A DNA stretch of 64,000 bases from positions 186,001 to 250,000 of the forward strand of contig NW_027478767.1 in NCBI RefSeq assembly GCF_051014685.1, written 5' to 3'. Positions 1 to 11,000 of the stretch are shown here, piece after piece. The translations under genes and the position numbers were made by a program. Positions within the stretch are counted from its first letter, which is position 1, and every line of letters begins with the position of its first letter. The notes under the pieces were generated by a model that saw only the letters and a list, made by a program, of their open reading frames with translations, was not told where the DNA came from and did no database searches. Source of the stretch: Ptiloglossa arizonensis. Taxonomy: Eukaryota; Arthropoda; Insecta; Hymenoptera; Colletidae.

Positions 1-175
1 AGCATCAGAACTGCGAAAATTTTGAGTTTCTCAAGCGTTTCTTATCTCCAAACTGCCATATCTCGCGAACGGATTGATCAATCCGCAAAATTTCTGTTGC
101 ATCTGAAAGTAGAAACTCGCCCGATTACAACGGTGGGTGTAGTTTTCCCCTAGGCCGTTCTAGTTATTCGTTTCG
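1..175 (+). repeat. Reference satellite monomer
   Basis: First complete unit, used here to number positions. It has 76 G+C of 175 (43%) and 12 CpG. Landmarks: AAAATTTT at 16-23; a small inverted repeat TTGAG/CTCAA at 22-34; NruI-type palindrome TCGCGA at 63-68; central dyad at 70-85; conserved box about 86-100; conserved box about 113-134; hypervariable stretch about 135-146 (here GGGTGTAGTT); AvrII-type CCTAGG at 149-154. Other variable spots are about 44-46 (TCT, CAT or CCT types), 69-80, 101-112 and 160-174. The phase chosen for the unit boundary is arbitrary. Confidence 0.95.
70..85. repeat. Central dyad: perfect 16-bp palindrome
   Basis: CGGATTGATCAATCCG reads the same on both strands. 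In the commonest allele the centre is GACC rather than GATC, leaving 7-bp arms CGGATTG/CAATCCG around two bases. A third allele (TGGATTGACCGATCCG type) weakens the outer arm. The dyad recurs at the same place in nearly every monomer, so the array carries one short inverted repeat per 175 bp. It could be a dimeric protein site or only a by-product of the sequence; no factor is identified. Confidence 0.9.
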
Positions 176-350
176 AGAATCAGAACTGCGAAAACTTTGA
201 GTTTCTCAAGCGTTTCTTACATCCAAACTGCCATATTTTGCGAACGGATACGCCAATCCGCAAAATTTCTGTTGCATCTGAAAGTAGAAACTCGCCCGAT
301 TACAACGGTATGCGTACTTTTCCCCTAGGCCGTTCTAGTTATTCGTTTCG
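176..350 (+). repeat. Divergent monomer subtype (AGAATCAG / AAAACTTTG / TTTTGCG)
   Basis: First example of a recognisable monomer subclass. It opens with AGAATCAG instead of AGCATCAG, has AAAACTTTG instead of AAAATTTTG, and has CATATTTTGCGAACGGAT followed by ACGCC, TCGCC or TCACC instead of CATATCTCGCG...TGACC. The same linked set recurs, for example in monomers starting near 8227, 8927, 9802, 10502, 11027, 18377, 20302, 25727, 26777, 27302, 28002, 32377 and 50055. It usually sits directly after a monomer of the GGGTGTAG or CTTCGCAC allele. The loss of TCGCGA and of the dyad arm makes it the most distinct class in the window. Confidence 0.85.
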
Positions 351-878
351 AGCATCAGAACTGCGAAAATTTTGAGTTTCTCAAGCGTTTCTTATCTCCA
401 AACTGCCATATCTCGCGAACGGATTGACCAATCCGCAAAATTTCTGTTGCATCTGAAAGTAGAAACTCGCCCGATTACAACGGTATGCGTTCTTCTCCCC
501 TAGGCCGTTCTAGTCATTCGTTTCGAGCATCAGAACTGCGAAAATTTTGAGTTTCTCAAGCGTTTCTTACCTCCAAACTGCCATATCTCGCGAGCGGATT
601 GACCAATCCGCAAAATTTCTGTTGCATCTGAAAGTAGAGACTCTCTCGATTACAACGGTATGCGCACTTTTCCCCTGGGCCGTTCTAGTTATTCGTTTCG
701 AGCATCAGAACTGCGAAAATTTTGAGTTTCTAAAGCGTTTCTTATCTCCAAACTGCCATATCTCGCGAACGGATTGACCAATCCGCAAAATTTCTGTTGC
801 ATCTGAAAGTGGAAACTCGCCCGATTACAACGGTATGCGTACTTTTCCCCTAGGCCGTTCTAGTTATTCGTGTCGAGC

Positions 879-1830
879 ATCAGAACTGCGAAAATTTTGA
901 GTTTCTCAAGCGTTTCTTACATCCAAACTGCCATATCTCGCGAACGGATTGACCGATCCGCAAAATTTCTGTTGCATCTGAAAATGGAAACTCGCCCGAT
1001 TACAACGGTAGTTGTAGTTTTCCCCTAGGCCGTTCTAGTTATTCGTTTCGAGCATCAGAACTGCGAAAATTTTGAGTTTCTCAAGCGCTTCTTACATCCA
1101 AACTGCCATATCTCGCGAACGGATTGACCAATCCGCAAAATTTCTGTTGCATCTGAAAGTGGAAACTCGCCCGATTACAACGGTAGTTGTAGTTTTCCCC
1201 TAGGCCGTCCTAGTTATTCGTTTCGAGGATCAGAACTGCGAGAATTTTGAGTTTCTCAAGCGTTTCTTACATCCAAACTGCCATATCTCGCGAACGGATT
1301 GACCAATCCGCAAAATTTCTGTTGCATCTGAAAGTGGAAACTCGCCCGATTACAACGGTATGCGTACTTTTCCCCTAGGCCGTTCTAGTTATTCGTGTCG
1401 AGCATCAGAACTGCGAAAATTTTGAGTTTCTCAAGCGTTTCTTACCTCCAAACTGCCATATCTTGCGAACGGATTGACCAATCCGCAAAACTTCTGTTGC
1501 ATCTGAAAGTGGAAACTCGCCCGATTACAACGGTAGTTGTAGTTTTCCCCTAGGCCGTTCTAGTTATTCGTTTCGAGCATCAGAACTGCGAAAATTTTGA
1601 GTTTCTCAAGCGTTTCTTACCTCCAAACTGCCATATCTCGCGAACGGATTGACCAATCCGCAAAATTTCTGTTGCATCTGAAAGTAGAAACTCGCCCGAT
1701 TTCAACGCTATGCGTACTTTTCCCCTAGGCCGTTCTAGTTACTCGTTTCGAGCATCAGAACTGCGAAAATTTTGAGTTTCTCAAGCGTTTCTTATCTCCA
1801 AACTGCCATATCTCGCGAACGGATTGATCA
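879..1830 (+). repeat. Multi-monomer block, copy 1 (partner about 6479-7430)
   Basis: About 5.4 monomers with a distinctive allele order: GACCGATCC plus AAAATGGAAAC, then GCGCTTC, then GAGGATCAG with GCGAGAATT, then GTGTCGAG, then the TCTTGCGAAC and AAACTTCTG monomer. The same order returns 5,601 bp downstream (32 monomers plus the 1-bp gain near 6136). Parts of the order also recur near 37.1-37.5, 40.6-41.0, 45.1-45.5 and 49.0-49.4 kb, so it is an old, repeatedly copied module. Boundaries are by eye. Confidence 0.8.
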
Positions 1831-2795
1831 ATCCGCAAAATTTCTGTTGCATCTGAAAGTGGAAACTCGCCCGATTACAACGGTATTTGTAGTTTTCCAC
1901 TAGGCCGCTCTAGTTATTCGTTTCGAGCATCAGAACTGCGAAAATTTTGAGTTTCTCAAGCGTTTCTTACATCCAAACTGCCATATCTCGCGAACGGATT
2001 GACCAATCCGCAAAATTTCTCTTGCATCTGAAAATAGAAACTCGCCCGATTACAACGGTATGCGTACTTTTCCCCTAGGCCGTTCTAGTTATTCGTTTCA
2101 GGCATCAGAACTGCGAAAATTTTGAGTTTCTCTAGCGTGTCTTACATCCAAACTGCCATATCTCGCGAATGGATTGACCGATCCGCAAAATTTCTGTTGC
2201 ATCTGAAAGTAGAAACTCGCCCGATTACAACGGTATGCGCACCTTTCCCCTAGGCCGTTCTAGTTATTCGTTTCGAGCATCAGAACTGCGAAAATTTTGA
2301 GTTTCTAAAGCGTTTCTTACATCCAAACGGCCATATCTCGCGAACGGATTGACCAATCCGCAAAATTTCTGTTGCATCTGAAAGTAGAAACTCGCCCGAT
2401 TACAACGGTATGCGTACTTTTCCCCTAGGCCGTTCTAGTCATTCGTTTCGAGCATCAGAACTGCGAAAATTTTGAGTTTCTCAAGCGTTTCTTATCTCCA
2501 AACTGCCATATCTCGCGAACGGATTGATCAATCCGCAAAATTTCTGTTGCATCTGAAAGTGGAAACTCGCCCGATTACAACGGCAGTTGTAGTTTTCCCC
2601 TAGGCCGTTCTAGTTATTCGTTTCGAGCATCAGAACTGCGAAAATTTTGAGTTTCTCAAGCGTTTCTTACATCCAAACTGCCATATCTCGCGAACGGATT
2701 GACCAATCCGCAAAATTTCTGTTGCATCTGAAAATAGAAACTCGCTCGATTACAACGGTATGCGTACTTTTCCCCTAGGCCGTTCTAGTTATTCG
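1370..2795 (+). repeat. Eight-monomer block, copy 1 (partner about 15725-17145)
   Basis: About 1.42 kb whose rare alleles are repeated 14,351 bp downstream in the same order: GTGTCGAG, TTTCAACGCTATG, ATTTGTAGTTTTCCACTAGG followed by GCCGCTC near 1904, TCTAGCGTGTC, GCACCTTTCCCC and CTCGCTCGATT near 2743. The GCCGCTC after CCACTAGG is private to these two copies as far as I could see. The offset is 82 monomers plus one base, as the register predicts. Confidence 0.85.
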
Positions 2796-3105
2796 TTTCC
2801 ATCATCAGAACTGCGCAAATTTTGAGTTTCTCAAGCGTTTCTTACCTCCAAACTGCCATATCTCGCGAACGGATTGACCAATCCGCAAAATTTCTGTTGC
2901 ATCTGAAAGTAGAAACTCGCCCGATAACAACGGTATGCGTACTTTTCCCCTAGGCCGTGCTAGTTATTCGTTTCGAGCATCAGAACGGCGAAAATTTTGA
3001 GTTTCTCAAGCGTTTCTTACCTCCAAACTGCCATATCTCGTGAACGGAATGACTAATCCGCAAAATTTCTGTTGCATCTGAATGTAGAAACTCGCCCGAT
3101 TACAA

Positions 3106-3480
3106 CAGTATGCGCACTTTTCCCCTAGGCTGTTCTAGTTATTCGTTTCGAGCATCAGAACTGCGAAAATTTTGAGTTTCTCAAGCGTTTCTTATATCCA
3201 AACTGCCATATCTCGCGAACGGATTGATCAATCCGCAAAATTTCTGTTGCATCTGAAAGTAGAAACTCGCCCGATTACAACAGTATGCGCACTTTTCCCC
3301 TAGGCTGTTCTAGTTATTCGTTTCGAGCATCAGAACTGCGAAAATTTTGAGTTTCTCAAGCGTTTCTTATATCCAAACTGCCATATCTCGCGAACGGATT
3401 GATCAATCCGCAAAATTTCTGTTGCATCTGAAAGTAGAAACTCGCCCGATTACAACAGTATGCGCACTTTTCCCCTAGGC
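3106..3480 (+). repeat. Run of identical adjacent monomers
   Basis: Units 3106-3280 and 3281-3455 are identical by eye, and the start of a third follows. They share private alleles: ACAGTATGCGCAC, CTAGGCTGTTC and TTATATCC. This is the clearest single-monomer duplication in the window and looks recent. Confidence 0.9.
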
Positions 3481-3984
3481 TGTTCTAGTTATTCGTTTCC
3501 AGCATCAGAACTGCGAAAATTTTGAGTTTCTCAAGCGTTTCTTACCTCCAAACTGCCATATCTCGCGAACGGATTGACCAATCCGCAAAATTTCTGTTGC
3601 ATCTGAAAGTAGAAACTCGCCCGATTACAATGGTAGGTGTAGTTTTCCCCTAGGTCGTTCTTGTTATTCGTTTCGAGCATCAGAACTGCGAAAATTTTGA
3701 GTTTCTCAAGCGTTTCTTACTTCCAAACTGCCATATCTCGCGAACGGATTGACCAATCCGCAAAATTTCTGTTGCATCTGAAAGTAGAAACTCGCCCGAT
3801 TACAACGGTATGCGTTCTTCTCCCCTAGGCAGTTCTAGTTATTCGTTTCGAGCATCAGAACTGCGAAAATTTTGAGTTTCTCAAGCGTTTCTTACCTCCA
3901 AACTGCCATATCTCGCGAACGCATTGACCAATCCGCAAAATTTCTGTCGCATCTGAAAGTAGAGACTCGCCCGATTACAACGGT

Positions 3985-5384
3985 ATGTGTAGTTTTCCCC
4001 TAGGCCGTTCCAGTTATTCGTTTCGAGCATCAGAACTGCGAAAATTTTGAGTTTCTCAAGCGTTTCTTACATCCAAACTGCCATATCTCGTGAATGGATT
4101 GACTGATCCGCAAAATTTCTGTTGCATCTGAAAGTAGAAACTCGCCCGATTACAACGGTATGCGTACTTTTCCCCTAGGCCGTTCTAGTTATTCGTTTCG
4201 AGCATCAGAACTGCGAAAATTTTGAGTTTCTCAAGCGTTTCTTACCTCCAAACTGCCATATCTCGCGAACGGATTGACCAATCCGCAAAATTTCTGTTGC
4301 ATCTGAAAGTAGAAACTCGCCCGATTACAACGGTGGGTGTAGTTTTCCCCTAGGCAGTTCCAGTTATTCGTTTCGAGCATCAGAACTGCGAAAATTTTGA
4401 GTTTCTCAAGCGTTTCTTACCTCCAAACTGCCATATCTCGCGAACGCATTGACCAATCCGCAAAATTTCTGTTGCATTCGAAAGTAGAAACTCGCCCGAT
4501 TACAACGGTATGCGCACTTTTCCCCTGGGCCGTTCTAGTTATTCGTTTCGAGCTTCAGAACTGCGAAAATTTTGAGTCTCTAAAGCGTTTCTTACATCCA
4601 AACGGCCATATCTCGCGAACGGATTGACCAATCCGCAAAATTTCTGTTGCATCTGAAAGTAGAAACTCGCCCGATTACAACGGTATGTGTAGTTTTCCCC
4701 TAGGCCGTTCCAGTTATTCGTTTCGAGCATCAGAACTGCGAAAATTTTGAGTTTCTCAAGCGTTTCTTACATCCAAACTGCCATATCTCGCGAATGGATT
4801 GACTGATCCGCAAAATTTCCGTTGCATCTGAAAGTAGAAACTCGCCCGATTACAACGGTATGCGTACTTTTCCCCTAGGCCGTTCTAGTTATACGTTTCG
4901 AGCATCAGAACTGCGAAAATTTTGAGTTTCTCAAGCGTTTCTTACCTCCAAACTGCCATATCTCGCGAACGGATTGACCAATCCGCAAAATTTCTGTTGC
5001 ATCTGAAAGTAGAAACTCGCCCGATTACAACGGTGGGTGTAGTTTTCCCCTAGGCAGTTCCAGTTATTCGTTTCGAGCATCAGAACTGCGAAAATTTTGA
5101 GTTTCTCAAGCGTTTCTTACCTCCAAACTGCCATATCTCGCGAACGCATTGACCAATCCGCAAAATTTCTGTTGCATTCGAAAGTAGAAACTCGCCCGAT
5201 TACAACGGTATGCGCACTTTTCCCCTGGGCCGTTCTAGTTATTCGTTTCGAGCTTCAGAACTGCGAAAATTTTGAGTTTCTAAAGCGTTTCTTACATCCA
5301 AACGGCCATATCTCGCGAACGGATTGACCAATCCGCAAAATTTCTGTTGCATCTGAAAGTAGAAACTCGCCCGATTACAACGGT
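3985..5384 (+). repeat. Tandem duplication of a 4-mer (2 x 700 bp)
   Basis: Copies are about 3985-4684 and 4685-5384. Markers repeated at exactly 700 bp: GGTATGTGTAG (3983 and 4683), CTAGGCAGTTCCAG (4351 and 5051), GAACGCATTG with GCATTCGAAAG, and the GAGCTTCAG monomer. Copy 2 ends where GTGTGCGTACTTC replaces GTATGTGTAG. Few substitutions separate the copies, for example TCTCTAAAG near 4579 against TTTCTAAAG near 5279. Confidence 0.9.
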
Positions 5385-6130
5385 GTGCGTACTTCTCCCC
5401 TAGGCCGTCCTAGTCATTCGTTTCGAGCATCAGAACTGCGAAAATTTTGAGTTTCTCAAGCGTTTCTTATCTCCAAACTGCCATATCTCGCGAACGGATT
5501 GACCAATCCGCAAAATTTCTGTTGCATCTGAAAATAGAAACTCGCCCGATCACAACGGTATGCGTACTTTTCCCCTAGGCCGTTCTAGTTATTCGTTTCG
5601 AGCATCAGAACTGCGAAAATTTTGAGTTTCTCAAGCGTGTCATACATCCAAACTGCCATATCTCGCGAATGGATTGACCGATCCGCAAAATTTCTGTTGC
5701 ATCTGAAAGTAGAAACTCGCCCGATTACAACGGTGTGCGCACTTTTCCCCTAGGCCGTTCTAGTTATTCGTTCCGAGCATCAGAACTGCGAAAATTTTGA
5801 GTTTCTCAAGCGTTTCTTACCTCCAAACTGCCATATCTCGCGAACGGATTGACCAATCCGCAAAATTTCTGTTGCATTTGAAAGTAGAAACTCGCCCGAT
5901 TACAACGGTATGCGCACTTTTCCCCTGGGCCGTTCTAGTTATTCGTTTCGAGCATCAGAACTGCGAAAATTTTGAGTTTCTCAAGCGTTTCTTATCTCCA
6001 AACTGCCATATCTCGCGAACGGATTGACCAATCCGCAAAATTTCTGTTGCATCTGAAAGTAGAAACTCGCCCGATTACAACGGTATGCGTACTTTTCCCC
6101 TAGGCCGTTCTAGTTATTCGTTTCGAGCAT

Positions 6131-6145
6131 CAGAAATGGTGAAAA
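6131..6145 (+). other. Isolated 1-bp register gain
   Basis: The invariant CAGAACTGCGAAAA is replaced here by CAGAAATGGTGAAAA, so five bases become six. The array register shifts by +1 at this point and stays shifted for 5.6 kb. It is the first indel in the window and is not shared by any other monomer I saw. Confidence 0.9.
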
Positions 6146-6478
6146 TTTTGAGTTTCTCAAGCGTTTCTTTCCTCCAAACTGCCATATCTCGCGAACGCAT
6201 TGACCAATCCGCAAAATTTCTGTTGCATTTGAAAGTAGAAACTCGCCCGATTACAACGGTATGCGCACTTTTCCCCTGGGCCGTTCTGGTTATTCGTTTC
6301 GAGCTTCAGAACTGCGAAAATGTTGAGTTTCTAAAGCGTTTCTTACATCCAAACTGCCATATCTCGCGAACGGATTGACCGATCCGCAAAATTTCTGTTG
6401 CATCTGAAAGTAGAGACTCTCTCGATTACAGCGGTATGTGTAGTTTTCCACTAGGCCGTTCCAGTTATTCGTTTCGAG

Positions 6479-7430
6479 CATCAGAACTGCGAAAATTTTG
6501 AGTTTCTCAAGCGTATCTTACATCCAAACTGCCATATCTCGCGAACGGATTGACCGATCCGCAAAATTTCTGTTGCATCTGAAAATGGAAACTCGCCCGA
6601 TTACAACGGTAGTTGTAGTTTTCCCCTAGGCCGTTCTAGTTATTCGTTTCGAGCATCAGAACTGCGAAAATTTTGAGTTTCTCAAGCGCTTCTTACATCC
6701 AAACTGCCATATCTCGCGAACGGATTGACCAATCCGCAAAATTTCTGTTGCATCTGAAAGTGGAAACTCGCCCGATTACAACGGTAGTTGTAGTTTTCCC
6801 CTAGGCCGTCCTAGTTATTCGTTTCGAGGATCAGAACTGCGAGAATTTTGAGTTTCTCAAGCGTTTCTTACATCCAAACTGCCATATCTCGCGAACGGAT
6901 TGACCAATCCGCAAAATTTCTGTTGCATCTGAAAGTGGAAACTCGCCCGATTACAACGGTATGCGTACTTTTCCCCTAGGCCGTTCTAGTTATTCGTGTC
7001 GAGCATCAGAACTGCGAAAATTTTGAGTTTCTCAAGCGTTTCTTACCTCCAAACTGCCATATCTTGCGAACGGATTGACCAATCCGCAAAACTTCTGTTG
7101 CATCTGAAAGTGGAAACTCGCCCGATTACAACGGTAGTTGTAGTTTTCCCCTAGGCCGTTCTAGTTATTCGTTTCGAGCATCAGAACTGCGAAAATTTTG
7201 AGTTTCTCAAGCGTATCTTACCTCCAAACTGCCATATCTCGCGAACGGATTGACCAATCCGCAAAATTTCTGTTGCATCTGAAAGTAGAAACTCGCCCGA
7301 TTTCAACGCTATGCGTACTTTTCCCCTAGGCCGTTCTACTTACTCGTTTCGAGCATCAGAACTGCGAAAATTTTGAGTTTCTGAAGCGTTTCTTATCTCC
7401 AAACTGCCATATCTCGCGAACGGATTGACC
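6479..7430 (+). repeat. Multi-monomer block, copy 2 (partner about 879-1830)
   Basis: Carries the same linked alleles as 879-1830 at an offset of 5,601 bp, including GAGGATCAG with GCGAGAATT near 6824 and the TTTCAACGCTATGCG monomer near 7300. Identity fades near 7,430, where this copy has TTTCTGAAGCG and GACCAATCC while the partner has GATCAATCC. Confidence 0.8.
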
Positions 7431-8063
7431 AATCCGCAAAATTTCTGTTGCATCTGAAAATAGAAACTCGCCCGATTGCAACGGTATGCGTACTTTTCCC
7501 CTAGGCCGTTCTAGTTATTCGTTTCAAGCATCAGAACTGCGAAAATTTTGAGTTTCTCTAGCGTGTCTTACATCCAAACTGCCATATCTCGCGAATGGAT
7601 TGACCGATCCGCAAAATTTCTGTTGCATCTGAAAGTAGAAACTCGCCCGATTACAACGGTATGCGCACCTTTCCCCTAGGCCGTCCTAGTCATTCGTTTC
7701 GAGCATCAGAACTGCGAAAATTTTGAGTTTCTCAAGCGTTTCTTATCTCCAAACTGCCATATCTCGCGAACGGATTGACCAATCCGCAAAATTTCTGTTG
7801 CATCTGAAAATAGAAACTCGCCCGATTACAACGGTATGCGTACTTTTCCCCTAGGCCGTTCTAGTTATTCGTGTCGAGCATCAGAACTGCGAAAATTTTG
7901 AGTTTCTCAAGCGTTTCTTACCTCCAAACTGCCATATCTCGCGAACGGATTGACCAATCCGCAAAATTTCTGTTGCATTTGAAAGTAGAAACTCGCCCGA
8001 TTACAACGGTATGCGCACTTTTCCCCTGGGCCGTTCTAGTTATTCGTTTCGAGCATCAGAACT

Positions 8064-11000
8064 GCGAGAATTTTGAGTTTCTAAAGCGTTTCTTATCTCC
8101 AAACTGCCATATCTCGCGAACGGGTTGATCAATCCGCAAAATTTCTGTTGCATCTGAAAGTAGAAACTCGCCCGATTACAACGGTGGGTGTAGTTTTCCC
8201 CTAGGCCGTTCTAGTTATTCGTATCGAGAATCAGAACTGCGAAAACTTTGAGTTTCTCAAGCGTTTCTTACATCCAAACTGCCATATTTTGCGAACGGAT
8301 TCGCCAATCCGCAAAATTTCTGTTGCATCTGAAAGTAGAAACTCGCCCGATTACAACGGTATGCGTACTTTTCCCCTAGGCCGTTCTAGTTATTCGTTTC
8401 GAGCATCAGAACTGCGAAAATTTTGAGTTTCTCAAGCGTTTCTTATCTCCAAACTGCCATATCTCGCGAACGGATTGACCAATCCGCAAAATTTCTGTTG
8501 CATCTGAAAGTAGAAACTCGCCCGATTACAACGGTATGCGTTCTTCTCCCCTAGGCCGTTCTAGTCATTCGTTTCGAGCATCAGAACTGCGAAAATTTTG
8601 AGTTTCTCAAGCGGTTCTTACCTCCAAACTGCCATATCTCGCGAACGGATTGACCAATCCGCAAAATTTCTGTTGCATCTGAAAGTAGAAACTCGCCCGA
8701 TTACAACGGTATGCGTTCTTCTCCCCTAGGCCGTTCTAGTCATTCGTTTCGAGCATCAGAACTGCGAAAATTTTGAGTTTCTAAAGCGTTTCTTATCTCC
8801 AAACTGCCATATCTCGCGAACGGGATGATCAATCCGCAAAATTTCTGTTGCATCTGAAAGTAGAAACTCGCCCGATTACAACGGTGGGTGTAGTTTTCCC
8901 CTAGGCCGTTCTAGTTATTCGTTTCGAGAATCAGAACTGCGAAAACTTTGAGTTTCTCAAGCGTTTCTTACATCCAAGCTGCCATATTTTGCGAACGGAT
9001 TCACCAATCCGCAAAATTTCTGTTGCATCTGAAAGTAGAAACTCGCCCGATTACAACGGTATGCGTACTTTTCCCCTAGGCCGTTCTAGTTATTCGTTTC
9101 GAGCATCAGAACTGCGAAAATTTTGAGTTTCTCAAGCGTTTCTTACCTCCAAACTGCCATATCTCGCGAACGCATTGACCAATCCGCAAAATTTCTGTTG
9201 CATTTGAAAGTAGAAACTCGCCCGATTACAACGGTATGCGCACTTTTCCCCTGGGCCGTTCTGGTTATTCGTTTCGAGCTTCAGAACTGCGAAAATGTTG
9301 AGTTTCTAAAGCGTTTCTTACATCCAAACTGCCATATCTCGCGAACGGATTGACCAATCCGCAAAATTTCTGTTGCATCTGAAAGTAGAAACTCGCCCGA
9401 TTACAACGGTAGTTGTAGTTTTCCCCTAGGCCGTTCTAGTTATTCGTTTCGAGCATCAGAACTGCGAAAATTTTGAGTTTCTCAAGCGTTTCTTACCTCC
9501 AAACTGCCATATCTCGCGAACGGATTGACCAATCCGCAAAATTTCTATTGCATCTGAAAAGAGAAACTCGCCCGATTACAACGGTATGCGTACTTTTCCC
9601 CTAGGCCGTTCTTGTTATTCGTGTCGAGCATCAGAACTGCGAGAATTTTGAGTTTCTAAAGCGTTTCTTATCTCCAAACTGCCATATCTCGCGAACGGGT
9701 TGATCAATCCGCAAAATTTCTGTTGCATCTGAAAGTAGAAACTCGCCCGATTACAACGGTGGGTGTAGTTTTCCCCTAGGCCGTTCTAGTTATTCGTATC
9801 GAGAATCAGAACTGCGAAAACTTTGAGTTTCTCAAGCGTTTCTTACATCCAAACTGCCATATTTTGCGAACGGATTCGCCAATCCGCAAAATTTCTGTTG
9901 CATCTGAAAGTAGAAACTCGCCCGATTACAACGGTATGCGTACTTTTCCCCTAGGCCGTTCTAGTTATTCGTTTCGAGCATCAGAACTGCGAAAATTTTG
10001 AGTTTCTCAAGCGTTTCTTATCTCCAAACTGCCATATCTCGCGAACGGATTGACCAATCCGCAAAATTTCTGTTGCATCTGAAAGTAGAAACTCGCCCGA
10101 TTAAAACGGTATGCGTTCTTCTCCCCTAGGCAGTTCTAGTCATTCGTTTCGAGCATCAGAACTGCGAAAATTTTGAGTTTCTCAAGCGGTTCTTACCTCC
10201 AAACTGCCATATCTCGCGAACGGATTGACCAATCCGCAAAATTTCTGTTGCATCTGAAAGTAGAAACTCGCCCGATTACAACGGTATGCGTTCTTCTCCC
10301 CTAGGCCGTTCTAGTCATTCGTTTCGAGCATCAGAACTGCGAAAATTTTGAGTTTCTAAAGCGTTTCTTATCTCCAAACTGCCATATCTCGCGAACGGGA
10401 TGATCAATCCGCAAAATTTCTGTTGCATCTGAAAGTAGAAACTCGCCCGATTACAACGGTGGGTGTAGTTTTCCCCTAGGCCGTTCTAGTTATTCGTTTC
10501 GAGAATCAGAACTGCGAAAACTTTGAGTTTCTCAAGCGTTTCTTACATCCAAGCTGCCATATTTTGCGAACGGATTCACCAATCCGCAAAATTTCTGTTG
10601 CATCTGAAAGTAGAAACTCGCCCGATTACAACGGTATGCGTACTTTTCCCCTAGGCCGTTCTAGTTATTCGTTTCGAGCATCAGAACTGCGAAAATTTTG
10701 AGTTTCTCAAGCGTTTCTTACCTCCAAACTGCCATATCTCGCGAACGCATTGACCAATCCGCAAAATTTCTGTTGCATTTGAAAGTAGAAACTCGCCCGA
10801 TTACAACGGTATGCGCACTTTTCCCCTGGGCCGTTCTAGTTATTCGTTTCGAGCATCAGAACTGCGAGAATTTTGAGTTTCTAAAGCGTTTCTTATCTCC
10901 AAACTGCCATATCTCGCGAACGGGTTGATCAATCCGCAAAATTTCTGTTGCATCTGAAAGTAGAAACTCGCCCGATTACAACGGTGGGTGTAGTTTTCCC

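Noticed and set aside
149..154. CCTAGG and TCGCGA palindromes as protein-binding sites
   Set aside because: Six-base palindromes are expected by chance at this density; they are useful as restriction landmarks only.
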